The notes beneath the pieces were generated by a model that saw only the letters and a program-made list of their open reading frames with translations, ran no database searches and was not told the DNA's origin. A stretch of 64,000 nucleotides of DNA from Lolium rigidum (taxonomy: Eukaryota > Streptophyta > Magnoliopsida > Poales > Poaceae): NCBI RefSeq assembly GCF_022539505.1, contig NC_061514.1, positions 333,729,090 to 333,793,089 of the forward strand, in the 5' to 3' direction. The position numbers and the translations under genes were made by a program. Within the stretch, counting starts at the first letter, position 1. Every line of letters begins with the position of its first letter. Positions 44,801-56,535 of this stretch are shown one piece after another.

Positions 44801-45982
44801 AGCTATGAGCGTGAACGGCGCGGCAAGGGGACGCGTAGGGTGGTCGGGACCGTGCGTGTACTGGCGCGGCAATGGCGGGCGCGTTCGTCCTCTCCGGCGG
44901 CCGTGGTCGCCAAGGCATGACGCGAGCGTGTCCGGCGAGCTCCGCGTGGCGAGTAAGGTACCGTGGCGCACGGGCTTGGTCGGGGTACGGCGAGGTACGG
45001 CGAGCGTCGCGTGGCCGGGTCGCGCGCGTCCGTGCGCCGGTGGACGTCGCCCATGCCGCTCGCGGCGTACCCGGGCGTACTCGGGCGCGCGTCGTCCGGG
45101 TCTCGTCGTCGTCCTCGCGGTCATGGGCTTGTACCGGCGATCTTCTCGGGATCCTTGCCGACGCGTTGGACACGGTGGCCGGTGCTGCTGTGGAGAGAAG
45201 AGAGGGAGGCGCGTCGGCGGCGAACGTGGCCGGCATGGCCATGTCCACGCCATGTCTGGCCTCTCCTGGTGTTTCCTTGGCATGGGCTCGGTGTAGGGGT
45301 GTCTTGGGGTCATTGCTAGTGCAAGTGCTGGTCAAGTGGTGGCCTGGTTTGATCATATTTGAAAATTGGAGAATGTTACATATGTTTCAATGTCTCATCT
45401 TCACTTGATCATAACTCTTGATTCATACTCGAATTTGATATCATGATCCTTACAAAAGTTGTTCACCTTGTTGTGTACTTGGATGTCATGCTAAGAGTTG
45501 GATTTGTTTAGTTTAGAAATTTTGAAATAGAGAGGCTCAAAGTGGTGACCAAACTATAAAAGTCGAAATGACCATTATTTCATGTGATCCTATTTTAATT
45601 GTTGAATTTGATTTAAATGGTATATCCTTGATTCTCAAGGTTGTAATTACTCTTTAATATCATATTACAAGTATTGGTGAAGATCAAATGGGTCTAAGGT
45701 CAAATTTACAAAAATGACATAGACCATATGTTAGGGTTTTTAGGATTTTATGAATATTTGATTTCTTTCTCGTTTTGATCTATTTGGTTGGTGATCATCA
45801 CTTGATCACTCTAGGGTTTTGGAATTTATCACATACACAAGATAACAATCATCATGGCATATCACTCAAAATGCACAAGTCCTATGCAGGGTACTATATG
45901 CAAAATAAAAGTTTTTGTTGGTTCTAAATTTTGGATCTCTGGAATTGTTCTTCTTCTTTTATTTGAAATTTGGGATGTTACA
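41879..45982 (-). repeat. Element E 5' LTR
   Basis: A 4104-bp partner of 31932-36029, differing by scattered substitutions and small indels. It drives E transcription leftward from a TATA box at 44687-44693. Confidence 0.92.
44687..44693 (-). promoter_or_regulatory. TATA box in element E 5' LTR
   Basis: On the minus strand, CCTATAAAAGG. It is conserved in the other LTR at 34735-34741. It sits within the GC-rich core (about 44210-45310), which would supply promoter and leader. Confidence 0.65.
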
Positions 45983-46302
45983 CAACTGCACGCCAGCAAG
46001 CACTTTTTTGGCGCCGTTACTACTGCTCATATTCATTCATACCACTTGTATTTCACTATCTCTTCGCCGAACTAGTGCACCTATACATCTGACAAGTGTA
46101 TTAGGTGTGTTGGGGACACAAGAGACTTCTTGCTTTGTGATTGCAGGGTTGCTTGAGAGGAATATCTTTGTCCTCTTCCTCCCTGAGTTCGATAAACCTT
46201 GGGTGATCCACTTAAGGGAAACTTGCTGCTGTTCTACAAACCTCTGCTCTTGGAGGCCCAACACTGTCTACAAGAATAGAAGCACCCGTAGACATCAGTG
46301 CA

Positions 46303-48517
46303 TCACATAAAATAACAAACACTTGTGGTCAAACACCGAAAACCTTAAATCATCGGTTTATCGCCTTATGGTCTATGTACCATTTTTATTTTATTTAGCT
46401 TTCAGATTTGTTTAAAACACTTCTACTATAGTACCAAAACAATCCTCTTGTTTTTACAAAAAATTAGAAATAAATTTGAGTTAATTCGGAGCTATGGTTC
46501 AAAAGTTATACGAGAAACAAAAAGGAGAAAACAAAAAAAAACTATTTCGGACCGAACGGCCGAAACTGGGCCGGCCCAAGCCAACCCAGTCCGGCCGAAT
46601 CGGCCCAGCCGCCCCCTGCTCTCTCTCTCCCCTCACGCGCACTGACTGGTGGGCCCCACCTGGGTCGTCTTCAAGCTCCGTCTCCAACAGCCTTCAACAC
46701 CATTAACGCCTTAAAAGCTTCGGTTACCGAAAACGGCCATCGCCGGAGTTTACTCCCCCGCGACCCCCGCCTCGCCTCCTGCCCCCATGAGCCTCCTATA
46801 AAACCCCCTGCCCCTCATCTCTCTTTTCCCCCACCTATCTCTCTCTCTATCGCGCCCCCAGTTCGGCGCGATTTCTCGTCGGAGTAAGCACCGGCCGCCG
46901 CCCTTCGGCCCCGCGCCCCTGTCGCCCGTGACTGCCCCCGGCCACGCCGCCCCACCCGCGCGTCGGCCTTGACGTCGCCGACCCCGTCCGCCCCTCGCCT
47001 TCACCGGAGACCGCCGGGACGCCGCAGACCCCGTCCGCCCGAGCCGCCCGCCGCCGCCTCCCTCCATTCCTGGCCGACAGGTGAGCTCTCTCACCTTTCT
47101 TTTTCCTTTTTTTTATTTTTCGTTTTAGACCATAGGATCTGATCCAATGGATCACATTAGTGATCAGGCCGAAGAGGTATAGACCAATAGGGAGCCGCCA
47201 CGTGGCCTGCCCAGTCAGCACATGCAATCAAACTCGTTTGAAACTCAATTTAAATAACAGATTTGATGTCTATCTTGTAAAATTCATATAAAATTTAACC
47301 GTAGGTTCAAAATTAGCAAATTTTATACCGTTGGAAAGCTGGTAATCTGTAGAATGCAACTATGTTGTAATGTAGTATAGTTTTTGTAGAAAGTTTTGCA
47401 CCATAATTCAAAACAGAGAATTCAACCTTTGGCACTATAAAAATTGTGTAAATTAATCCATTGGGCCAAAATTTATAAATTTGTAGTCTCTGGAATCCTT
47501 AGAAAATTTAGAACACCATGGAACTAGAGTTGATCAACTTTGATACGTGCACAAACTTTCTTTTTCAAATTATGTGTAAATCAGTATTTTGCCGATAATT
47601 CAAAATCTATAAATTATTTTTGAGTGAATCCAATTGCTATGACCTTGTATTACTGTACCCTATCCAGAGATATGAGGTTAAATTTTTACAATTCATAAAA
47701 CTTGTAGTAGTTAATTATTCGTGGTTTATGTGTTATGCAAATCACTAGTTTTGATATTTAGGAAAAACCCAATAAAACTTTTTATTCCATAGAACTTTAC
47801 CAACCTACTAAACATCAGAGAGCCACTATTACAACTTTTTCGAATCAACTAATTGAGTGAACTTAAATCGTTCATATCATGCATGCATACATGTCTATTG
47901 TTGTTCATCTAGAATGCTATGTTTATTTTGGGTTGTTTTTTTGTTTGTTTGTTTGATTAGATTGTGAAGAAGATCAAGGTTACGCTTGCGGTTGCTGTGA
48001 TTGTACTGGTTGCGTTGATCAAGGCAAGTGACATTCAATCCTACCTATTTTCTATTATTCATTAGTGTTTTTCAACTAGTATGCATGATAGTTTTTGTTT
48101 TCAAAAGTGAAGTGTATATGTTATGCTTAGTAAACCTGGTAGTGTGAATCCGCTCTCAAGATACTTGCTAGGATGCTATTTCGCTTTGCAATATCAAATG
48201 CCAATGTTGTTTCGTTGTTGGATGGGAGTGTTTGAAAGTTAAAAATTAACAACCCTAATGAAACACCTGGGTGGATTGGTTGAATGGTGGGTGGCTGCTC
48301 AGGTCCACGCTCCTAGTCGTAGCTAGTGGGTTGAAGTGGTGAATCCCCGAGAGTTCGCATTTGTAGAGTGGTCGCTTTTAACTGCACACCTGGTTTTCAC
48401 CAGGGGATCGTGTGGGGGTTTATTACCTAGGATGGGTTTTAAGCTTGTGAGTTTCACTTGTGGTTGGCCACCCAGGATTAAAGAGATTACCATGTCGTCC
48501 GTGTTTTAGATAGCTAC
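46303..48517 (+). repeat. Element G 5' LTR, second piece with promoter
   Basis: Continuation of G's LTR after solo LTR F. It has a GC-rich stretch with CT repeats, a TATA box at 46797-46803 (CCTATAAAACC context), a GC-rich leader, and a possible splice donor near 47080 (GACAGGTGAGC). AT-rich sequence follows to the H insertion at 48518. Minus-strand open frames near 46.75-47.2 kb are by-products of high GC. Confidence 0.65.
46797..46803 (+). promoter_or_regulatory. TATA box in element G LTR
   Basis: TATAAAA preceded by a pyrimidine- and GC-rich stretch. It is oriented toward G's primer site and gag. Confidence 0.55.
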
Positions 48518-50227
48518 TGATGTCTACGGGTGCTTCTATTCTTGTAGACAGTGTTGGGCCTCCAAGAGCAGAGGTTTGTAGAACAGCAGCAAGTTTCCCT
48601 TAAGTGGATCACCCAAGGTTTATCGAACTCAGGGAGGAAGAGGTCAAAGATATCCCTCTCATGCAACCCCGCAACCACAAAGCAAGAAGTCTCTTGTGTC
48701 CCCAACACACCTAATAGGTGCACTAGTTCGGCGAAGAGATAGTGAAATACAAGTGGTATGAATGAATATGAGCGAGTAGTACGGCGCCGTAAAATTGCTT
48801 GCCGGCGTGCGCTTGATGGTAGTAATATTGCAGAGCAAGTATAAATGCAGTAAAATAGTAAACAAGCAGCGATAGCGATATTTAGGAACAAGGCCTAGGG
48901 ATCATACTTTCACTAGTGGACACTCTCAACATTGATCACATAACAGAATAAATAGATAGATGCTAGACTCTACACCCTCTTGTTGGATGATGAACACCAC
49001 TAACTGTGTAGGATTACACGAACCCTCAATGCCGGAGTTAACAAGCTCCACAATATTCAATGTTCATATTTAAATAACCTTAGAGTGCATAACAGATCAA
49101 CATAACCAAACCAAGTACTAACATAGCATGCACACTCGTCACCTTCACGCTACGAAAGGAGGAATAGATCACATCAATACTATCATAGCAATAGTTAACT
49201 TCATAATCTACAAGAGATCACAATCATAGCCTACGCCAAGTACTACACGATGCACACACTTGTCACCATTACACCGTGCGGGAGGAATAAACTACTTTAA
49301 TAACATCACTAGAGTAGCACACACATATATTGTGATACAAAACACATTGCAATCATAAAGAGATATAAATAAGCACTTCACTATGCCATTCATAACGGTG
49401 AATAAGTATTCGTGAAATATAGCCTAAGAGACCCACACGATGCACACACTGTCACCTTTACACACGTGGGACATGGAGTCTCCGGAGATCACATAAGTAA
49501 AATCCACTTGACTAGCACAATGACATCTAGATTACAAGCATCATCATATGAATCTCAATCATGTAAGGCAGCTCATGAGATTATTGTATTGAAGTACATA
49601 GGAGAGAGATGAACCACATAGCTACCGGTATAGCCCTTAGCCTCGATGGAGAACTACTCCCTCCTCATGGGAGACAGCAGCGTTGGTGAAGATGGCGGTG
49701 GTGTCGATGGAGAAGCCTTCCGGGGGCACTTCCCCGTCCCGGCGGCGTGCCGGAACAGAGACTCCTGTCCCCCAGATCTTGGCTTCGCGATGGCGGCGGC
49801 TCTGGAAGGTTTCTCGTACCGTGGCTTTTTCCGTATCGTGTTTTAGGTCGGGGACCTTTATATAGGCGAAGAGGCGGCGTCGAAGGTCAACGAGGCGGTG
49901 ACACACTAGGGGCGCGGGCCCCCCTTGGCCGCGCCGGCCTGGTGTGTGGTGGGCCTGTGGCCCCCTCCGGCGGCTCTCGGGTGTTCCGGAAGCTTCATGC
50001 AATCCTAAGACTCGGGCGTTGATTTCGTCCAATTCCGAGAATATTTCCTTACTAGGATTTCGAAACCAAAAACAGCGAGAACAACAGAATCGGCCCTTCG
50101 GCATCTCGTCAATAGGTTAGTTCCGGAAAACGCATAAATATGACATAAAGTATGCATAAAACATGTAGATATCATCAATAATGTGGCATGGAACATAAGA
50201 AATTATCGATACGTCGGAGACGTATCA
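48518..50227 (-). repeat. Element H 3' LTR
   Basis: 1710 bp; on the plus strand TGATGTCTACGGG to GGAGACGTATCA. It is followed by the purine tract complement (gcatccccaagctta). Confidence 0.92.
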
Positions 50228-52810
50228 GCATCCCCAAGCTTAGTTTCGCTCGTCCCGAGCAGGTAAACGATAACAAAGATAATTTCTGGAGTGACATGCC
50301 ATCATAACCTTGATCATACTATTGTAAGCATATGTAATGAATGCAGCGATCAAAACAATGGTAATGACATGAGTAAACAAATGAATCATAAAGCAAAGAC
50401 TTTTCATGAATAGTACTTTCAAGACAAGCATCAATAAGTCTTGCATAAGAGTTAACTCATAAAGCAATAAATCAAAGTAAAAGTATTGAAGCAACACAAA
50501 GGAAGATTAAGTTTCAGCGGTTGCTTTCAACTTATAACATGTATATCTCATGGATAGTGTCAATGTAAAGTAATATAACAAGTGCAATATGCAAGTATGT
50601 AGGAATCAATGCACAGTTCACACAAGTGTTTGCTTCTTGAGGTGGAGAGAAATAGGTGAACTGACTCAACATAAAAGTAAAAGAAAGGTCCTTCAAAGAG
50701 GAAAGCATCGATTGCTATATTTGTGCTAGAGCTTTTATTTTGAAAACATGAAACAATTTTGTCAACGGTAGTAATAAAGCATATGTATCATGTAAATTAT
50801 ATCTTACAAGTTGCAAGCTTCATGCATAGTATACTAGTAGTGCCCGCACCTTGTCCTAATTAGCTCGGATTACCGGGATTATCATCGCAATACACATGTT
50901 TTAACCAAGTGTCACAAAGGGGTACCTCTATGCCGCATGTACAAAGGTCTAAGGAGAAAGCTCGCATTTGGATTTCTCGCTTTTGATTATTCTCAACTTA
51001 GACATCCATACCGGGACAACATAGACAACGAGATAATGGACTCCTCTTTAATGCATAAGCATGTAGCAACAATTAATGTTCTCATATGAGATTGAGGATA
51101 TATGTCCAAAACTCGAAACTTCCACCATGATTCATGGCTTTAGTTAGCGGCCCAATGTTCTTCTCTAACATTATGCATGCTCTAACCATTTAATGAGTGG
51201 TAAATCTCCCTTACTTCGGACAAGACGAACATGCATAGCAACTCACATGATATTCAACAAAGAGTTGATGGCGTCCCCGAGAGCATGGTTATCGCACAAC
51301 AAGCAACTTAATAAGAGATAAAGTGCATAAGTACATATTCAATACCACAATAGTTTTTAAGGCTATTTTGTCCCATGAGCTATATATTGCAAAGGCGAAT
51401 GATGGAAATTTAAAGGTAGCACTCAAGCAATTTACTTTGGAATGGCGGAGAAATACCATGTAGTAGGTAGGTATGGTGGACACAAATGGCATAGTGGTTG
51501 GCTCAAGGATTTTGGATGCATGAGAAGTATTCCCTCTCGATACAAGGTTTAGGCTAGCAAGGTTATTTGAAACAAACACAAGGATGAACCGGTGCAGCAA
51601 AACTCACATAAAAGACATATTGTAAACATTATAAGACTCTACACCGTCTTCCTTGTTGTTCAAACTCTTTACTAGAAATTATCTAGACTTTAGAGAGACC
51701 AATTATGCAAACCAAATTTTAGCAAGCTCTATGTATTTCTTCATTAATAGGTGCAAAGTATATGATGCAAGAGCTTAAACATGAGCACAACAATTGCCAA
51801 GTATCAAATTATTCAAGACATTTTACCAATTCCTACATGTAGCATTTTCCGTTTCCAACCATATAACAATGAACGAAGCAGTTTCAACCTTCGCCATGAA
51901 CATTAAAAGCTAAGAACACATGTGTTCATACGAACCAGCGGAGTGTGTCTCTCTCCCACACAAGGATGAACTTATTCAAACATAAACAAAAACAAAAGCA
52001 AACAGACGCTCCAAGTAAAGTACATAAGATGTGACCGAATAAAAATATAGTTTCAAGAGAAGGAACCTGATAATTTTGTCGATGAAGAAGGGGATGCCTT
52101 GGGCATCCCCAAGCTTAGATGCTTGAGTCTTCTTAAAATATGCAGGGGTGAACCACGGGGGCATCCCCAAGCTTAGACTTTTCACTCTTCTTGATCATAT
52201 TATATCATCCTCCTCTCTTGACCCTTGAAAACTTCCTCCACACCAAACTTAAAACAAACTCATTAGAGGGTTAGTGCATAATCAAAAATTCACATGTTCA
52301 GAGGTGACATAATCATTCTCAACACTTCTGGACATTGCCCAAAGCTACTGGAAGTTAATGGAACAAAAAAATCCATCCAACATAGCAAAACAGGCAATGC
52401 GAAATAAAAGGCAGAATCTGTCAAAACAGAACAGTCCGTAAAAACGAATTTTAAAATGGCACCAGACTTGCTCAGATGAAAATGCCCAAATTGAATGAAA
52501 GTTGCGTACATATCTGAGGATCACGCACGTAAATTGGCAGATTTTTCTGAGTTACCTACAGAGAATTCTGCCCAGATTCGTGACAGCAAGAAATCTGTTT
52601 CTGCGCAATAATCCAAATCTAGTATCAACCCTACTATCAAAGACTTCACTTGGCATAACAATGCAATAAAATAAAGATAAGGAGAGGTTGCTACAGTAGT
52701 AACAACTTCCAAGACTCAAATATAAACAAAAATTGCTGTAGTAAAATAAACACATGGGTTATCTCCCAAGAAGTTCTTTCTTTATAGCCATTAAGATGGG
52801 CTCAGCAATT
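50228..52810 (-). mobile_element. Element H internal region, non-coding part
   Basis: 2.6 kb between the stop of the 250-codon frame and the 3' LTR. It matches the internal regions of B/C and I but shows no conserved frame. The purine tract lies at 50228-50242. It includes repeated AAGCTTAG-containing short motifs near 52107 and 52167 (GGCATCCCCAAGCTTAGA). Confidence 0.75.
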
Positions 52811-53563
52811 TTAATGATGCACTCCCAAGAAATAAGATTTGAAGCAAAAGAGAGCATCAAGAAGCAAATTAGAAACACTTTTAAGTCTAACATGCTTCCT
52901 ATGCATAGGAATCTTGTAAATAAACAAGTTCATGAAGAGCAAAGTAACAAGCATAGGAAGATAAAACCAGTGTAACTTCAAAAATTTCAGCATATAGAGT
53001 GGTGTTTTAGTAACATGAAAATTTCTACAACCATATTTTCCTCTCTCATAATAATTTTCAGAGGCATCATGAACAAACTCAACAATATAAGTATCACATA
53101 AAGCATTCTTATTCTCATGCATAAAAGTATCATTACTCTCCACATAAGCATAATCAATTTTATTAGTTGTAGTGGGAGCAAATTCAACAAAGTAGCTATC
53201 ATTATTATTCTCATCAAGTGTAGGAGGCATATTGTAATCATAATTAAACTTATCCTCCATAGTAGGCGGCACCAAAAGACCATTATCATTATAATCATCA
53301 TATATGGGAGGCATATCATAATCAACATAAACTTTCTCCTCAATACCCGGAGGACTAAAGAGATCATTTTCATCAAAACCGACCCCCCCAAGCTTAAATT
53401 CTTCCATAGCATTAGCAACAATGGTGTTCAAAGCATTCATACTAATAACATTCCCATATGCATGCATAAGTTCCATGGGTTTTTTAATTTTCTCTTCAAA
53501 CACATCATGTCCTAATTCAAGATAAAGTTCATAAAGATCTCTCATTTTGTTGTTGTCTTCCAT
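52811..53563 (-). CDS. Acidic, C-terminally hydrophobic ORF of element H (250 aa, intact)
   Basis: The best-preserved of three copies. Residues 1-60 are charged. About 75-130 hold two copies of a unit of about 29 residues centred on DYDMPPIYDD and DYNMPPTLDE, then SYFVEFAPTTTNKIDYAYVE. YIVEFVHDASENYYERG follows near 159-175. Two hydrophobic stretches come at about 188-217 and 229-248, and the end is GVHH. There is no signal peptide and no gag, protease, RT or integrase motif. The start is the first Met after the primer site. It is the only substantial frame in an otherwise non-coding mobile element; its persistence in C, H and I suggests selection, though function and localisation are unknown. 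Confidence 0.8.
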   Translation of the reverse strand: MEDNNKMRDLYELYLELGHDVFEEKIKKPMELMHAYGNVISMNALNTIVANAMEEFKLGGVGFDENDLFSPPGIEEKVYVDYDMPPIYDDYNDNGLLVPPTMEDKFNYDYNMPPTLDENNNDSYFVEFAPTTTNKIDYAYVESNDTFMHENKNALCDTYIVEFVHDASENYYERGKYGCRNFHVTKTPLYMLKFLKLHWFYLPMLVTLLFMNLFIYKIPMHRKHVRLKSVSNLLLDALFCFKSYFLGVHH

Positions 53564-53702
53564 TAAGCCTTACTAGTGTAAAACAAGAAACCAAAAGATG
53601 CAATTGCAGGATCTAAAGGAAATATCTTCGAGCACACACACAACGGCAACAGAAAAGTACTTAGTTACCTGGGACCGGAGTATGAATGCCTTTTACCTTT
53701 CC

Positions 53703-53720
53703 TCCCCGGCAACGGCGCCA
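53703..53720 (-). other. Element H primer-binding site
   Basis: TGGCGCCGTTGCCGGGGA on the minus strand, ten bases from the 5' LTR edge at 53731. Confidence 0.88.
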
Positions 53721-53730
53721 GAAAATAGCT

Positions 53731-55451
53731 TGATGTCTACGGGTGCTTCTATTCTTGTAGACAGTGTTGGGCCTCCAAGAGCAGAGGTTTGTAGAACGAG
53801 CAGCAAGTTTCCCTTAAGTGGATCACCCAAGGTTTATCGAACTCGGGGAGGAAGAGGTCAAAGATATCCCTCTCATGCAACCCCTGCAACCACAAAGCAA
53901 GAAGTCTCTTGTGTCCCCAACACACCTAATAGGTGCACTAGTTCGGCGAAGAGATAGTGAAATACAAGTGGTATGAATGAATATGAGCAGTAGTACGGCG
54001 CCGTGAAAAGTGCTTGTCGGCGTGCGATTGATGGTAGTAATATTGCAGGCGGTATAAATGCGAGTAAAACAAGAAACAAGCAGCGATAGCGATATTTAGG
54101 AACAAGGCCTAGGGATCATACTTTCACTAGTGGACACTCTCAACATTGATCACATAACAGAATAAATAGATAGATGCTAGACTCTACACCCTCTTGTTGG
54201 ATGATGAACACCACTAACCGTGTAGGATTACACGAACCCTCAATGCCGGAGTTAACAAGCTCCACAATATTCAATGTTCATATTTAAATAACCTTAGAGT
54301 GCATAACAGATCAATATAACCAAACCAAGTACTAACATAGCATGCACACTCGTCACCTTCACGCTACGAAAGGAGGAATAGATCACATCAATACTATCAT
54401 AGCAATAGTTAACTTCATAATCTACAAGAGATCACAATCATAGCCTACGCCAAGTACTACACGATGCACACACTCGTCACCATTACACCGTGCGGGAGGA
54501 ATAAACTACTTTAATAACATCACTAGAGTAGCACACACATATATTGTGATACAAAACACATTGCAATCATAAAGAGATATAAATAAGCACTTCACTATGC
54601 CATTCATAACGGTGAATAAGTATTCGTGAAATATAGCCTAAGAGACCCACACGGTGCACACACCTGTCACCTTTACACACGTGGGACAAGGAGTCTCCGG
54701 AGATCACATAAGTAAAATCCACTTGACTAGCACAATGACATCTAGATTACAAGCATCATCATATGAATCTCAATCATGTAAGGCAGCTCATGAGATTATT
54801 GTATTGAAGTACATAGGAGAGAGATGAACCACATAGCTACCGGTACAGCCCTTAGCCTCGATGGAGAACTACTCCCTCCTCATGGGAGACAACGAGCGTT
54901 GGTGAAGATGGCGGTGGTGTCGATGGAGAAGCCTTCCGGGGGCACTTCCCCGTCCCGGCGGCGTGCCGGAACAGAGACTCATGTCCCCCAGATCTTGGCT
55001 TCGCGATGGCGGCGGCTCTGGAAGGTTTCTCGTACCGTGGCTTTTTCCGTATCGTGTTTTAGGTCAGGGACCTTTATATAGGCGAAGAGGCGGCGTCAGA
55101 AGGTCAACGAGGCGGTGACACACTAGGGGGGCGCGGGCCCCCCCTTGGCCGCGCCAGCCTGGTGTGTGGTGGGCCTGTGGCCCCCCTCTGGCGGCTCTCG
55201 GGTGTTCTGGAAGCTTCATGCAATCCTAAGACTCTGGGCGTTGATTTCGTCCAATTCCAAGAATATTTCCTTACTAGGATTTCTGAAACCAAAAACAGCG
55301 AGAAACACAGCAACCGGCCCTTCGGCATCTCGTCAATAGGTTAGTTCCGGAAAACGCATAAATATGACATAAAGTATGCATAAAACATGTAGATATCATC
55401 AATAATGTGGCATGGAACATAAGAAATTATCGATACGTCGGAGACGTATCA
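53731..55451 (-). repeat. Element H 5' LTR
   Basis: 1721 bp, nearly identical to 48518-50227. It carries the minus-strand TATA box CTATATAAAGG at 55071-55081, which would drive the 250-codon frame. Confidence 0.92.
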
Positions 55452-55456
55452 GCTTC

Positions 55457-56354
55457 CAGTGCAGCCTTATGGTATTATGGGCTCTGCCAAGATTAATTAA
55501 GTTGTGAGGATTCAACTTGTGACAAGACAGTGGGTGGAGGCGACGACCAAGGGAACGGGTCTAGTTTGTATGGTTGGATTTTCCTTCTGAAAGGTCTTGT
55601 CTCATTCTTCTCTTGGGAAGGGTGGGTCGTAAGGTGAAAGTGCACAACCTCTCGAGAGTTAAACCTAAGATCTTAGTCGTGTCCCCGGTTATGGACAATT
55701 TGAGCTTCTAGGCAAGGAATGTACGGAGGAATCTCATCATTGTTTTCTGAATGTATTAAAAATTTGATCAACCTTGTAAAACTCATGGAAGATGAAACTA
55801 TGTGATTATTCTAAAACCCATGGTGGATTTAACCATGATGTGATTTATAATGTCACTCAAAGATTTTCAAACAAATTTGTTTTAAATAAAATATAGGATA
55901 AAATTGGCTTTATGCAAATTAGCCCAAGACTCCACTAGCCAAATATATATCATGTAGTTAGTCTTTCATAATAGCCACAAAATAAGTGTCATTTGCCAAT
56001 CATTGTACTGACCTCCATTCGTGGGGCTGCATATTCAAACGTGCAGGTTCGTCTGAAGAGGATTACTAGTAGGATATCGAGTCTACATTCCAACAAGTCT
56101 GCCTGTGGCGCATAAAGATGATGGAGGCTCATTGAAGTTTATTTTCTGCTGTGTTTGCTTGAACTCTGTTATGTGAGCTAGTCCAAGTGACTATGCAGTT
56201 TGTAAGAACTTGTCTTATCTCCTGAGGATCTATGTTGTAATAATTTGATACTATTGCAATGACTACTATATTTTGTAATGTGTGTGGTATCAGTGATCCC
56301 GGGAATAGCACTATACAGAGGTATCTTATCTTTATGAAAAGGTAGGGTGCTACA
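55457..56354 (+). repeat. Element G 5' LTR, third piece
   Basis: The last part of G's LTR after element H, ending GGTGCTACA. The three pieces sum to about 3.2 kb. No coding frame is supported. Confidence 0.7.
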
Positions 56355-56357
56355 GAA

Positions 56358-56369
56358 TAGTATCATAGC
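56358..56369 (+). other. Element G primer-binding site, decayed
   Basis: TAGTATCATAGC, against the initiator-Met consensus TGGTATCAGAGC (two mismatches). It lies three bases after the LTR end. Confidence 0.7.
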
Positions 56370-56535
56370 ATAGTGTTGCCTGTAGGATCGAGACCCTAAG
56401 TTTGGATTAGAAATAGGAAGACCCTAGGAAACGCAAATCCAATTACCTTGTGTTTATTAACCAAACGTCTCCTATTCAAAATTTTCTCATATTCTAATCC
56501 CCAATGATTTTGAAACATTTCCCTTCTTTTCTTAG

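Larger units (their letters stand above)
31932..45982 (-). mobile_element. Element E: Tekay/Del-like chromovirus, 14.05 kb, young
   Basis: Complete minus-strand gypsy element: perfect CAACT duplication (31927-31931 and 45983-45987), LTRs of 4098 and 4104 bp, an initiator-tRNA-Met-type primer site and a purine tract. On the minus strand the order is 5' LTR, an extra 270-codon frame, gag, pol with a C-terminal chromodomain-like end, 3' LTR. The LTRs differ at roughly one percent by eye. Long LTRs, the primer site and the chromodomain fit the Tekay (Del) lineage. Gag is frameshifted, so it is not autonomous as read. Confidence 0.9.
30510..46297 (+). mobile_element. Element F: solo LTR (family II) split by element E
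   Basis: The LTR pieces 30510-31931 and 45988-46297 together make 1732 bp from TGATACGTCTC to GTAGACATCA. They are flanked by a perfect GTGCA duplication (30505-30509 and 46298-46302). There is no internal region, so F is a solo LTR left by LTR-LTR recombination. E later inserted into it. Confidence 0.9.
48518..55451 (-). mobile_element. Element H: complete non-autonomous LTR element (6.9 kb)
   Basis: Minus-orientation element with family II LTRs (1710 and 1721 bp), a primer site, a 250-codon frame and a purine tract, but no gag or pol. Flanks are GCTAC (48513-48517) and GCTTC (55452-55456), a 5-bp duplication with one mismatch. The primer-site, ORF and purine-tract order matches C and I. 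It must be mobilised by an autonomous partner that is not in this window. Confidence 0.9.

Noticed and set aside
46750..47227. Arg/Gly-rich minus-strand frames
   Set aside because: They lie in the GC-rich leader of element G's LTR, opposite to its transcription, with low-complexity composition.
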